The translations under genes and the position numbers were made by a program. The notes below the pieces were generated by a model. The model had not been told where the DNA came from. It saw only the letters and a list, made by a program, of their open reading frames with translations, and ran no database searches. A stretch of 64,000 nucleotides of DNA, from NCBI GenBank assembly GCA_022447185.1, contig JAKVAY010000039.1, positions 1 through 64,000 on the forward strand. Reading direction: 5' to 3'. The stretch comes from Fuerstiella sp. Lineage in GTDB: Bacteria; Planctomycetota; Planctomycetia; Planctomycetales; Planctomycetaceae. Positions within the stretch are counted from its first letter, which is position 1; each line of letters begins with the position of its first letter. Shown piece after piece: positions 48,353 to 58,900 of this stretch.

Positions 48353-51300
48353 TTACTGCAAGTAGATTAACTCACTGGTATTTAGCAGCACGCGGCACAA
48401 TGCGGCGAGCCCATGGTGATCCAGTAACTCACCACAAGCATTGATTTCGTTATCGGTGGGTTGTCTTGCGTAGCAAAGTTCATACGCGCGACGCAGCTGT
48501 GAACGGCGATCGTCACCGGCATCACGCTGCAGTCGATCCGCCAAAGCGCGGGCCATGTCGAGCGTGAAGCTGTGGTTGAGTACAGTCAGAGCCTGGAGCG
48601 GCGTTGTCGTCTCCGCCCGACGGGGTGCGGAAAATGCGCAGTCGGGCTGGTCGAAGTCAGTCATCAGGTCGACGACCGATGCACGTGCATTCTGGTGATA
48701 AATGGCTCTTCGATACGTGTTCGGTCCATGGGTATCAAGCGGTACGTAGGTGGAAACATTGTCTCTTAGATACCGGTACAACCGAAAACCAGGACCACCG
48801 TCGGGAGCGGTACTGTTTGCGGCGAGGATGGATTGCGACGTCTTTTCGGATTTTTGAAGCTCCTGGAGCCGATTGCTGCAGTTAAGCTTTCCGGCGACAA
48901 AAAGGATCGTGTCACGCATTTCTTCGGCAGAAAGACGACGTGGCGGGAAACGCCACAGCAGTCGAGCGTCGCCGTCAATCGCTGCCGCGTTTGTGCGATG
49001 TTCAGATGACTGCATCCAGGTTCGCGACATCATGATGATTCGGTGCAGGTTTTTGAGCTGCCAGTTGTTCCGTTTTAGTTCGAGTGCCAGAAAATCGAGT
49101 AGTTCGGGGTGAGTGGGTCTTCCACCCATGAATCCAAAGTCACTGGGAGTGTCCACGATTCCAGTACCAAAGTGGTAATGCCACACTCGATTGGCCAGAA
49201 CTCGCGGTGTGAGTGGGTTTTCGGGATGTACGATCCAGTCAGCAAGTGCCTGACGGCGTCTGGCTTCAGGAGCATCGGCGTCGAGACGGTAGGCAAAGCC
49301 GGGCGACTCGTTTAATGCTGAATTGTCACGCGACTGCTGGTCCTGCGACTGTCGCTGTTGAGGGGAGGCGTCCCGGGTCGGTTGGTCGTTCGGCGACGTG
49401 TTTTGAAGGACACCCAGGCTCGCGGGAACAACAATCTCACCAGGCTGCTGTGGACTGCCTCCGAGAAAGATATGAAATGGTCCCTGTGAGTCGTCCGAGT
49501 TGCGTTTTCCGATCCACACTGAAGGCAATGCCGGGATTTCTGAAATCTGCTGATTCACCGCGGCGAGTTCTTTCTCCAGTCGCAACAGTTCGTCCTGTTC
49601 CGCTGTACTGGTTTCCTGTTGAAGCAGTCGATGATCCAGATGGTCCGGTCCCTGAACCGGTCGGCGGTCTCTTCCGCTGGCAACTTCACGCCAGTTCTCT
49701 CCGTCATCTGAAATCTCGATCCGGTACTCAGCAACAAATACGAACAGTGATTGGTCAGGAACTGACTCACCTTTTGCACTGGAGAAGACGACGTGATCGA
49801 TCAGCGTCGGTTGAGCCAGTTCGATGGTCAGGTCGCTGCCGGCTGAAATGAAGCGAGCTCCTGTCTTTCCATCGATCGTGTGGTGCGCTCCGTAGGCATT
49901 CGGAAAGTCTTCGATTTGGCGTGCGGTGCCAGTGGCCTTTCCACCGTTGGCAGCCAGCGCCACGTTTCGCGGTACATGAGTCTGGGACTGATTCCCGGGA
50001 CTCGACCAGACTTCAAATTCGTCGATACGAAATGAGGTCGTGCTGCCAGGGTTAAGGTCCTGTGACTCGCATACCAGTCGAACAAACTTTGCATGCACCG
50101 GTTCAAAATGATCCTCCGTTCCGGTTCGATCAATTGGCGGACGAATCCAGCCAGCGGCATAGTCTTCCAGATGCTCTTTCGCTCGTGTCAGGATGGTTGA
50201 TTGAAGGTCTGCTAATTCCTGTTCAAGCTGTGATCGGACGTCTGTGAGTGGGTTGACTGCTTCAGCCCGTCTGGCACGGGCTTCCGGAGTGGCCAGTTCC
50301 GCAGATCCGTGCCGCACACCAGAGAACGTGGCATACAGACCGTAGTAGTCCTGCTGGGTGATGGGATCGAACTTGTGGTCGTGGCACCGTGCACAGCCGA
50401 GAGTCATTCCGAGAAAGGCTTCACCTGTCGCACGAATGATTTCGTCAAGTGTATTGGCACGAATCTGGGCTGCCTGTACGGGATCCTGATTGCCAACACG
50501 GTCGTATGGTCCGGCGACAAGAAAAGCAGACCCTATGGCAACCGAGGGGTCATTCTGACCGAAAACGTCACCCGCGATATGCTCACGAATGAATCGGTCG
50601 AACGGCCTGTCCTCGTTGAGGGATCCGATTACGTAATCACGAAACGGCCACAGATTGTCGATAATCACATTTGTTTCATAGCCGACACTTTCTCCGAAAC
50701 GCACAACATCCAGCCAGTGACGTCCCCACCGTTCACCATAATGCGGAGACTGCAGCAGACGATCGATGAGTCGCGCGTAGGCCGATGGATCAGGGTCACT
50801 GACAAAGGCGGCGACTTCTTCCGGTGTCGGTGGCAGTCCGGTCAGGTCATACGTCGCACGACGGATCAACGTCCGGCGGTCGGCCGGAGGATTCAGTGAC
50901 AAATTCTGTTCGGCCAGCTTTGCTGCGACGAATTGGTCAATGATTTGACTTGCGGATTCTTTGTAAGCCGTTGTTCCCGATTCCTCACTACTATGAGCAG
51001 TGCGCATTGAGGCCTTGATCGGCTGCAATGACCACCAGCCTGAATCTGCTTTTGATTTGTCTCTGATGATCACATCACTGGGCCAGTCAGCTCCAGTTTT
51101 GATCCACTGTCGCAATGTCGCTATCTGCTCGTCAGAAAGCGGATCAGACCCCTTTGGCATGGCAGGAGTGTCGCCGTCAATGCCGGTGAGCAGTTCGATC
51201 AGGTGACTACTGTCGGGATCACCGGCAATCACATGTTCATACGAGGCTAAATCATCGATCGTTGCCAGCGAAATATCGCCTTTCGTGTTGCCGGGCGAAT

Positions 51301-51604
51301 GACAACGTATGCAATGCTCTTGAAAGATCGGAGCAATCTGAGTACGAAAATCCAAAGGTGGCCCATCAGCTCGCATCCCTGTCGGAAGACATGACACTCC
51401 AAGGATCACACAGACGGCCCGGCCCAACCCTGTTGGCAGCCGACGCATATACCGTTTGACTGCTGCACCGAATGGAGTAGATCTCATGGATTGGCTCGTC
51501 CGGGACATCATGTACTGAATTAAGAAGTAGCGGTTCTTGTCGGACGGCTTTCTTTGATTCACGCCTGAAGCGGAACTGACACTGATCATGGTACCTGTGC
51601 ACAC
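48353..51604 (-). CDS. PSCyt1 / DUF1549 / F5-8-type / DUF1553 protein
   Basis: A 1083-residue exported protein; the start is uncertain, since several ATG codons (51589, 51511, 51487) precede the signal peptide RAVCVILGVSCLPTGMRADG. In order: PSCyt1 (about 85-170, EHCIRCHSPGNTKGDI with the C-x2-C-H haem motif, PAMPKGSDPLS), DUF1549 (about 220-440, RATYDLTGLPPTPEEVAAF, ERWGRHWLDVVRFGES and CARCHDHKFDPITQQDYY), a discoidin-like F5/8 C domain (about 500-640, KFVRLVCESQDLNPGS, IDEFEVWS), a Gln/Ser-rich linker and DUF1553 (about 760-1075, RVLANRVWHYHFGTGIVDTPSDFG). It is the upstream partner of the DUF1501 gene. The discoidin insert replaces the LamG of its paralogue. Confidence 0.9.
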   Translation of the reverse strand: MCTGTMISVSSASGVNQRKPSDKNRYFLIQYMMSRTSQSMRSTPFGAAVKRYMRRLPTGLGRAVCVILGVSCLPTGMRADGPPLDFRTQIAPIFQEHCIRCHSPGNTKGDISLATIDDLASYEHVIAGDPDSSHLIELLTGIDGDTPAMPKGSDPLSDEQIATLRQWIKTGADWPSDVIIRDKSKADSGWWSLQPIKASMRTAHSSEESGTTAYKESASQIIDQFVAAKLAEQNLSLNPPADRRTLIRRATYDLTGLPPTPEEVAAFVSDPDPSAYARLIDRLLQSPHYGERWGRHWLDVVRFGESVGYETNVIIDNLWPFRDYVIGSLNEDRPFDRFIREHIAGDVFGQNDPSVAIGSAFLVAGPYDRVGNQDPVQAAQIRANTLDEIIRATGEAFLGMTLGCARCHDHKFDPITQQDYYGLYATFSGVRHGSAELATPEARARRAEAVNPLTDVRSQLEQELADLQSTILTRAKEHLEDYAAGWIRPPIDRTGTEDHFEPVHAKFVRLVCESQDLNPGSTTSFRIDEFEVWSSPGNQSQTHVPRNVALAANGGKATGTARQIEDFPNAYGAHHTIDGKTGARFISAGSDLTIELAQPTLIDHVVFSSAKGESVPDQSLFVFVAEYRIEISDDGENWREVASGRDRRPVQGPDHLDHRLLQQETSTAEQDELLRLEKELAAVNQQISEIPALPSVWIGKRNSDDSQGPFHIFLGGSPQQPGEIVVPASLGVLQNTSPNDQPTRDASPQQRQSQDQQSRDNSALNESPGFAYRLDADAPEARRRQALADWIVHPENPLTPRVLANRVWHYHFGTGIVDTPSDFGFMGGRPTHPELLDFLALELKRNNWQLKNLHRIIMMSRTWMQSSEHRTNAAAIDGDARLLWRFPPRRLSAEEMRDTILFVAGKLNCSNRLQELQKSEKTSQSILAANSTAPDGGPGFRLYRYLRDNVSTYVPLDTHGPNTYRRAIYHQNARASVVDLMTDFDQPDCAFSAPRRAETTTPLQALTVLNHSFTLDMARALADRLQRDAGDDRRSQLRRAYELCYARQPTDNEINACGELLDHHGLAALCRVLLNTSELIYLQ

Positions 51605-51759
51605 AGGATATGTCGAGAACCGGGTGAGGGGCTGTCAGGCCGGATTTGTTCGCGGAGAGTTAAATCGGCAGGGCGCCGGAACTGGTGATGGTAACTGGAT
51701 GCCTCAGTCAGCTCGGCCTTTAGCAGACCCATCGTCAGGTTCAATCACTGTTTTATTAC

Positions 51760-52017
51760 TCAGCCGCCACCGATGACCGGCAGAAAATGGACTTCGGTTG
51801 CTGATTCGACTTTGGTGGACAGCATACGTGTCATTACCTGGTCCACAGACAACTGCAGTGCCGGCGACAATTGGCCGTTGTCGCACAGTCGTGCGGCGAT
51901 CCCCGGAAACCTTTGTTCCAGTTGCTCAATAATTTCTCGTACGTTGCTGCCCGAAACCTCGACCTGAGCCGCTCCGGTGAGTTTCTGGATCTGTGGCGGG
52001 ATGTATACGATGGCCAT
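51760..52017 (-). CDS. MoaD/ThiS-like ubiquitin-fold sulfur carrier
   Basis: An 85-residue beta-grasp protein; the ATG at 52017 follows GGAG. The C-terminus ends PVIGGG, the exposed diglycine tail on which MoaD and ThiS proteins are adenylated and thiocarboxylated. The upstream VREIIEQLEQRFPGIAARL and MTRMLSTKVESATEVHFLP match the family. It lies 36 bases after the molybdenum-subunit gene of the hydroxylase operon and is almost surely co-transcribed, which suggests sulfur supply for molybdopterin or for sulfuration of this hydroxylase. The triple glycine is one residue longer than the classic GG end. Confidence 0.85.
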   Translation of the reverse strand: MAIVYIPPQIQKLTGAAQVEVSGSNVREIIEQLEQRFPGIAARLCDNGQLSPALQLSVDQVMTRMLSTKVESATEVHFLPVIGGG

Positions 52018-52053
52018 AGGCGACTCCACGATGTTCTGCAGGGAAGTCGATGA

Positions 52054-54321
52054 TCATTCGCCGTTATTGATGGCTCGCCAGAGTTTGGGTGGTGACATGG
52101 GTAAGTCAGTGAGGCGAATGCCTGTTGCTCGTTGAATCGCACTGGCGATTGCCGGTGGAGGCGGCACAATAGAAACTTCGCCAACTCCCCGAACTCCATA
52201 GGGATGATCGGGGTTGGGGACCTCCACGATGATCGTTTCAATCATCGGTACGTCATAACAGGTTGGCATCCGATAATCGAGGAAACTGGCGTTTCGCACG
52301 TGGCCATCGTCGTCATAAAAGTACTCTTCGTTGAGGGCCCAGCCGATGCCCTGTACTGAACCACCCTGGATCTGGCCTTCCACATAGCTCGGGTGAATTG
52401 CAGTTCCTGCGTCCTGCGAGGCTGTGTATCGCAGGATGGTTACCTTTCCGGTTTCCGGGTCCACTTCGACATCGACCAGGTGAACTGCAAATGCATTAGT
52501 CGACACCTGCGGGTCGACCGCGCCCCGACCGATGATCGCTTCGCCGACGGAGTCTGCCTTTAGGGCGAGTTCCGAAAATGTGAGAGACTCATCATTGCCG
52601 CGGTACACGCCTTCGCGGACCTCGACGTCTCCGGTATCACACTCCCAGATTTGTGCCGCTCGTTCCATCATTTGTCGCTGAATATCCAGTGCCGCTTCAT
52701 GGGCAGCCAGTCCGGTTGCGAACGTGGTACGACTGCCACCGGTGACGTCGGTGAATCCGACGCTGTCTGTATCGGCAACTTGAGGTATGACATCCTCGGC
52801 AGAAATTCCCAGGGTTTCGGCAAGCTGCATTGCAATTGACGTACGTGTGCCACCGATATCCGTTGAGCCTTCAACAAGTGTCACTGTGCCGTCAGGATTG
52901 ACACTGGCCGTGACACTGGACTTGAGTCCTGCGTTGAACCAGAAACCACAGGCGACTCCCCGTCCACGATTGGGACCGGAGAGTGTGGACTTCCAGTGCT
53001 CACTGTTCTTTACGGCTTCCAGACATTCGACCAGTCCCACACGTGGATAGACAGGTCCATCGACACGACGTGTACCTTCGACTGCCGCGTTTTTAAGGCG
53101 GAATTCGATGGGGTCGATATCCAGTTGAACAGCGAGTTCGTCAATGACCGATTCAGCAGCGAACGCCACATGAGTCGAACCAGGTGCTCGATAAGCCTGG
53201 GTCTTTGGTTTGTTCAGTACCACGTCAAAGCCATCGACAGCAGCGTTCGGCAGGTCATAACAACTGAAAACGCACATGCATCCGGGACCGATGACACCGC
53301 CGGGGAACGCACCCGCGTCAAAGGCCAGCCATGCTTCACCGGCCGTTAGTTTCCCTTCTTTGGTGGCACCGATTTTCACACGCATAAAGGATCCGGGAGT
53401 GGGACCTGTAGCCTCAAATACTTCGTCCCGGCGCATGATGATTTTTACAGGCCGGCCGCATTTTCGGCTGAGTACTGCTGCGACAGGTTGCTCATAGACA
53501 GAGATTTTTCCTCCAAAACCGCCGCCGATCTCACACGGAACAATTGTGATTTGTGAAATGGGCATCTTCAGCAGCGCTGCCATCTGTTGACGTACCACGA
53601 ACGATCCCTGAGTGGCCGTCCAGATTTTTAGCCGACCATCTTCGTTCCACGATGCCACAGAAACATGTGGTTCAATGTAGCCCTGATGAACCGTGGCCGT
53701 TTTGAACTCACGCTCAACAATCACGTCCGCTGCTGCAAAACCTTCTTCGATATTTCCTTTTTCAAATCTGATATGGCTTTCAATGTTGCTTGGTTTGGCC
53801 GGGGCATCGTCAAGAGTGTGTGTGATCAGATCGTCATGGAGGAGTGGAGCGTCCTCCTTCATTGCGTCCAGAACCCATGTCGTTGCGGGCAATGGTTCGT
53901 ACTCGACCCTGATTCGGCTGGCTGCTTCCTCGGCGAGATGTGAGTCCGTGGCGACAACAGCTGCCACCGCATGGCCTTTATACAGCGCCTTCCCGCGAGC
54001 CAATACGTTGCCTGACAAATGGGCATAGTTCACACAGCCTTCACCGAGGTCGTCCACTTTGTCCCAAGGATCGGGCAGGTCAGCCGAAGTACAAGTTGCA
54101 AGCACACCGGGCATGTCTTCGGCCTGACTTGTGTCGATCGAGACGATTTTTGCGTGTGCATGCGGGCTGCGGACAAAGGCACCAAAGGCCATGTTGGGCA
54201 GATGCAGATCGTCGGTGTAGACCGCCTTTCCAGTGACCTTGTCAGATCCGTCATGGCGCACCGGGCGTGTTCCGATGACTTTGTATTCGGTTGAATGCTC
54301 GGTCATGAATTCAGTACTCAT
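52054..54321 (-). CDS. Xanthine dehydrogenase-family molybdenum subunit
   Basis: A 755-residue large subunit of the molybdenum hydroxylase family, with GGAGGAG ahead of its ATG at 54321. Markers: HDGSDKVTGKAVYTDD and HAHAKIVSID at the N-terminus, CEIGGGFGGKISVYEQP for cofactor contact, AYRAPGSTHVAFAAE, and RGVGEVSIVPPPPAIASAI with the catalytic glutamate. The family includes xanthine, aldehyde, nicotinate and carbon-monoxide oxidoreductases. The active-site loop AYRAPG lacks the cysteine of CO dehydrogenase, so it is not a CODH form I. The substrate remains open. It works with the FAD and iron-sulfur subunits encoded upstream. Confidence 0.93.
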   Translation of the reverse strand: MSTEFMTEHSTEYKVIGTRPVRHDGSDKVTGKAVYTDDLHLPNMAFGAFVRSPHAHAKIVSIDTSQAEDMPGVLATCTSADLPDPWDKVDDLGEGCVNYAHLSGNVLARGKALYKGHAVAAVVATDSHLAEEAASRIRVEYEPLPATTWVLDAMKEDAPLLHDDLITHTLDDAPAKPSNIESHIRFEKGNIEEGFAAADVIVEREFKTATVHQGYIEPHVSVASWNEDGRLKIWTATQGSFVVRQQMAALLKMPISQITIVPCEIGGGFGGKISVYEQPVAAVLSRKCGRPVKIIMRRDEVFEATGPTPGSFMRVKIGATKEGKLTAGEAWLAFDAGAFPGGVIGPGCMCVFSCYDLPNAAVDGFDVVLNKPKTQAYRAPGSTHVAFAAESVIDELAVQLDIDPIEFRLKNAAVEGTRRVDGPVYPRVGLVECLEAVKNSEHWKSTLSGPNRGRGVACGFWFNAGLKSSVTASVNPDGTVTLVEGSTDIGGTRTSIAMQLAETLGISAEDVIPQVADTDSVGFTDVTGGSRTTFATGLAAHEAALDIQRQMMERAAQIWECDTGDVEVREGVYRGNDESLTFSELALKADSVGEAIIGRGAVDPQVSTNAFAVHLVDVEVDPETGKVTILRYTASQDAGTAIHPSYVEGQIQGGSVQGIGWALNEEYFYDDDGHVRNASFLDYRMPTCYDVPMIETIIVEVPNPDHPYGVRGVGEVSIVPPPPAIASAIQRATGIRLTDLPMSPPKLWRAINNGE

Positions 54322-54408
54322 GTTGATGTCTCCTCCGTTTTCGACGGTTGAACTAAAGCTTCCTTCAGGAAGCATTAATCAGGTGCCCGTTTGGTGTGCC
54401 TGGTGATT

Positions 54409-54885
54409 TTACTTCGGAGCTGGAGCTGACTCGGCAGCGGCCTGTACGGCGTGGACAATTTTATCATAGCCCGTACAGCGGCACAGATTACCGGCAAGGC
54501 TGAAACGAATCTCTTCTTCATCGGGAGCCGGATGTTTTTCCAGCAGAGCCTTTGATGTCATGATAAATCCGGGGGTGCAGATGCCGCATTGCAGTGCGGC
54601 TCCTTCGAGGAAACATTGTTGCACGGGATGCAGTTGTCTTTGCTGAGCAACTCCTTCGACTGTTTCGATGTTCGCTCCTTCAACTTCCACAGCGAGGACG
54701 AGGCAACTGTCAACAGGAAGTCCATTGAGTATCACGGTGCAGGCGCCGCAGTTACCGTTGTTACATCCTTCTTTGCAGCCGGTGAGCGATAGTTCGTCGC
54801 GCAGGATCTCCAGCAGACTCTGCCGGGGCTGACAGAGAAATTCGACGGCTTCGCCATTGATTGTGGTGGATACATGTGTCTTCAT
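54409..54885 (-). CDS. 2Fe-2S subunit of the molybdenum hydroxylase
   Basis: A 158-residue protein with two [2Fe-2S] clusters. The N-terminal plant-ferredoxin-type site is CKEGCNNGNCGACTVILNG with a C after about 20 residues. The C-terminal helical site is CGICTPGFIM and NLCRCTGYDKIVHAV. This is the standard small subunit that carries electrons from the molybdenum site to FAD. It lies between the FAD subunit (gap about 80) and the Mo subunit (gap about 90) in the same direction. Confidence 0.95.
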   Translation of the reverse strand: MKTHVSTTINGEAVEFLCQPRQSLLEILRDELSLTGCKEGCNNGNCGACTVILNGLPVDSCLVLAVEVEGANIETVEGVAQQRQLHPVQQCFLEGAALQCGICTPGFIMTSKALLEKHPAPDEEEIRFSLAGNLCRCTGYDKIVHAVQAAAESAPAPK

Positions 54886-54967
54886 GTGATTTATAAATCC
54901 CTGGTTTCAAGGTCCGAGTGTCCGAGACACCCGCATTGACAGTAAGCCGTTTGTTATGGTGGCTGGA

Positions 54968-55840
54968 CTATGTTCGGGCGCGTTCACAGGCTGTCGCCAG
55001 CGTACGTCTGGTCAGGACACCAACCAGATGAGTGCGATATTCAGCCGGACCTCGCATATCGTCAATTGGTGAGGCCACTTTTTTTGCAAGCTCGCCCGCT
55101 TCTGCGAACACGTCTTCACTGATGGGTTGACCAGCGAGCCAGTTGGAAGCTTCCTCTGCGAATACGGGAGTGGCAGCGACAGCGGAGAGAGCGATTCTGG
55201 CCTGTTCAATTTTCTGACCATCTGAGTCCAGTCGCACATACGAGCCGGCACCCACTACTGCAATATCCATTTCGTTGCGAGGAATGAACCGTTGATATGC
55301 CGATCCACTGTGTGGTCCGGGCGCGGGGAGCGTTAAGCTGACCAGCAATTCTCCCTTCTCGAGAACATTGCGACCGGGTGCCGTGCAGAATTCGCTTGCC
55401 GGGACTGTACGGCGACCCGCCGGACCGGCGATATGAGCCACTGCGTCCAGGGCAATCAGTGCCGGTATTGAATCAGCGGCAGGAGACGCGTTGCAAAGGT
55501 TTCCGCCGACACTGGCACGACTTTGAATCTGCCAGCCTCCGATGATATGTACGGCATCTGTCAGCGCCGTATACGCGGCTGAGATCTCGGAATTTTCGTA
55601 GACCTGCCAGCACGGCACACTCGCACCTAACTGAAGATCCTGCCCCGCAGTGAACTCAAACTGAGTCAATTCCGGAATTTTTTTGACATCGACGACAAGG
55701 TCGGCACTTTGGAGACCCTCTCGCAACTGGACAATAATATCAGTGCCACCTGCCAGAATTCGTGCGCGGTCGCCCGCTTCGGAGAGCTGACTGATGGCGT
55801 CGTCCAGCTGAGTGGGCGCGGTGTACTCGAAATCAATCAA
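54968..55840 (-). CDS. FAD-binding subunit of the molybdenum hydroxylase
   Basis: A 290-residue medium subunit. The FAD loop ILAGGTDIIVQLREG and the SRASVGGNLCNASPAADSIPALIALDA stretch are typical of the XdhB/CoxM family; a C-terminal CO-dehydrogenase-flavoprotein domain follows with GPAEYRTHLVGVLTRR. It passes electrons from the iron-sulfur clusters to NAD+ or another acceptor. It is the first of three ordered subunit genes, and starts 71 bases after the CehA-like lipoprotein gene stop, so the operon may extend back to 59229. Confidence 0.94.
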   Translation of the reverse strand: MIDFEYTAPTQLDDAISQLSEAGDRARILAGGTDIIVQLREGLQSADLVVDVKKIPELTQFEFTAGQDLQLGASVPCWQVYENSEISAAYTALTDAVHIIGGWQIQSRASVGGNLCNASPAADSIPALIALDAVAHIAGPAGRRTVPASEFCTAPGRNVLEKGELLVSLTLPAPGPHSGSAYQRFIPRNEMDIAVVGAGSYVRLDSDGQKIEQARIALSAVAATPVFAEEASNWLAGQPISEDVFAEAGELAKKVASPIDDMRGPAEYRTHLVGVLTRRTLATACERART

Positions 55841-55911
55841 CGGAGTTTCTCCTGCGGCGGATCACTTTTTTCAATGATTCAAAGGTCAGCGAACTCAACA
55901 GCTCGATATTT

Positions 55912-58900
55912 TCAACGTGTTATCTTTTGTTCAATTGTAGCCAATGGCTTGCAGTGCAGCACTTCATTCGGGACGGGTTGTTCCTCAAACCCCGGGCCTT
56001 TCCACGTCACCTCAAGTCCCCAGGTGCCGCCTGCGTTGAAATAATCAAGACGAATCGGGTGGAGACCGGCCTTGAGTGGGATAATGTCTGAAACCGGACC
56101 GAGTCCATGCAGTCCATCGTTGGAAACAACAAGCGTCTCGTCGATGTACAGGCGGCTCCCATCGTTCGAGGACGTGGAAAAAGTGTAGATGCCGTCCTGA
56201 GGAATGTCGATTAATCCGCTGAAGTGAATTGCAAAGTACAGATCCCGCTCTCGTACGTCGAGAGTAAAGTTCGGTGCAATGAATTCTGACACGAGGTGCG
56301 ACTCTTCAACATTGTCCAGCGCAACGTAATCGCCGTGAAAATAGCGGTAGTTCAGGCCCGGTCGTGTCTTGCCGGGATTTACGTCGGTGCCAAAATCTTC
56401 CGGAGTAAACAGAGTATATGTAGCCGTCGCCATCTCGGTGCATATTCTGCCGTCGATGAACGCCCGTGCGGAGACGGTTACGGTTTCGTTCAATGTAATT
56501 GGGCCCTCATAGATCGGTGAATCAACCGTGACTCGCGAGCCGTCCAGTGTGTAATGGATTTGGGCCACTTCGGGTTCCACAAACAATTTTAGGTCAATCT
56601 CGCCGGTGAATCCGCGTACAACGCGGTCAAAAGTCACTTTGCCGTATTCACCATCGTTATGCGACATAGCGAACTCGATCACTTCCAGGTCGTCCTGAAT
56701 GTCGAGGTGCTGCCGCTGCCGACGTTCCGCATCAATACCAGTCAGTAATGCTGTGTCATCATACGATTCTTCTGCAATTTTCTGATAAACAGTGCGCGCC
56801 TGTCCGTAGGCCTGGTGAGCTGCGCTACGTTCCTCGGAACGTATGTTCATCGCTTTTTGAAGCCAGAGCTGATTAATACTATCGAGGCACCATTCAGCGC
56901 TGAGTTTTGATGCACGAACAGGCTGATCGTTCACCTGGACGGTCACGGGATTGGTATGTGCAGCGGCGAGAATGCGCAGCGCCACCCAGCTGCTGCGTTC
57001 GATTTCCACATCAAAGGAAACGGGGATTTCCGAGCCATCAGCAAGGATTTGCTGATGGTCGGCCACCTGACCATTGACAATGAGTTCAAGGGTGACGTTG
57101 CGTGTGCCTCCGATGCGCGCACGTTCCAGGTGCCAATACGGTTTTGACGTGTACGGGAGGTCCCGGATCGGAATCTGCGCGCGGTTGTTGCGCAGCATGT
57201 CGTCCTTCAGAAATGTATCCCAGTTGACTGCTCCTCTGAATACGGTGCGGGGTTCCTCATCCAGCAGAGCAGCGACGTTTGCGGTGACGCGAACAGATTG
57301 TGATCCATCGACGGCAACCACGGGGTGTTCTGCATCACCAGGTGCAATACCGTTGACAGCAAAATCCATCAGATGACTGGAACCGTCAGATACATATGAA
57401 CGACCGGCTTCCACACCGCGGACCCAGGCAGGGTAGCTGATGTTCGATGCGTCGTTGAGTCTGACATAGCTGCGTCCCAAACCCACTCGTTCACCATAGA
57501 TGCAGGGGAAATCAGTCTCTCCACTCGCCTTAATGTCGAAACCACAATTCATCATGTGATACCAGACATTGAGTTCCCAGACGTATGGCGTATCGACCGT
57601 AGAAAGAAAATCCACGGCATTGTGTGCGGCATGCACCAGTGACTCCTGGGCACCGATTCCATCCATCGGCGGTACGACATAGTTCGGCAGTCGGGCTTCG
57701 GGAAAGACATCCAGTCCCCATCCTGAATGGGCAGCGCCGGTAACAGCGCCCTGTTCTTTTGCCCATTTCATGATCGGCAGCCCCCAGCTTGGCCATTCAC
57801 TCTTGGCGTTGGTGCCGGGATAGTCATCTTCACTCAGACCCAGCAGGCACAGGTGCCCGGTGTGGTCACTTGGAAATTGTGACACCTCAACGTCGTAGCG
57901 AATTACGTTGGTTTTTGTGGAGACTTCATCAGCCACACCGCAGAAGTTGTTTTTTTGATATTCCCAGCCAGGGCCCCATGTCAACACGTTTCCGACATTC
58001 AGCCCTTCGCCCTCTATATGGTGCAGCATGACCGGAGCTTCGACACCGATAGCCGGGCTTTGATAGTGCATGCATCCGGAGGCGTGAATGTGATGATCAC
58101 CCGAGATCCAGCCTCTGGCCTGCGGATTGACCCAGCGAGTCAACTGCAGTTCAATCGGGTAAGAAATTGCCTCCGGCACAACCACGGTTTTGCTTTCACG
58201 CAGATATTCAGGACCACGACCATAGTTGATCTGATAACGTCCTGACGGCAGCATGACTGACTCACCGCTTGTCCGGTAAATCTGTTCCTGAAAGAAAAAA
58301 TCGGGTGCAGTCCGTCGTGCGGGCAATGGATAAAGCTGTCCCTCGTCATCCTGAATGATCAGCGAACCGGTTGTTGGCGTTCCGTCGTGATCCCTGATGT
58401 TGAAGATCACTTTGACGGCAGGTTCACAGCGGAAAAGTACGTGTAAATCGTTGCGAAAACCGATGTCCTGTGATCCATGTCCCACATCGAACGCCAGATG
58501 CCCTTCACGTTCCCCTGCGTCGCGACTGAATACGGTAAGAATTCGATATTCGAGAGGCAGGCCGCTGAGACGGGTATTGAGAGGTTTCTTATCCAGCATC
58601 TCAACTTTCATCCAGCGTTCCTGCACCTCGGCGGGAGTGATGGTGCCCTCCTGAGCGAAGTCCATCGTCGGCTCGTTGTTTCTGCTCGTCACATTCAGGC
58701 GTGCCGTTACACGAGCCTCATTGTGCACGCGAACAAGAAATGTACGCCACCCCTGCTGCTGCAATCGGGCCGGACATTCACCGGATGTGACTTTCACACG
58801 AGCTTCCGGATTGATATGCACGTCGACCAGTGTGTGCGTATTCAGAATGCGCTGGATCTGCTCGATGGTTCCCATGTCATCTGTCAAGTCCATGGCTGTG

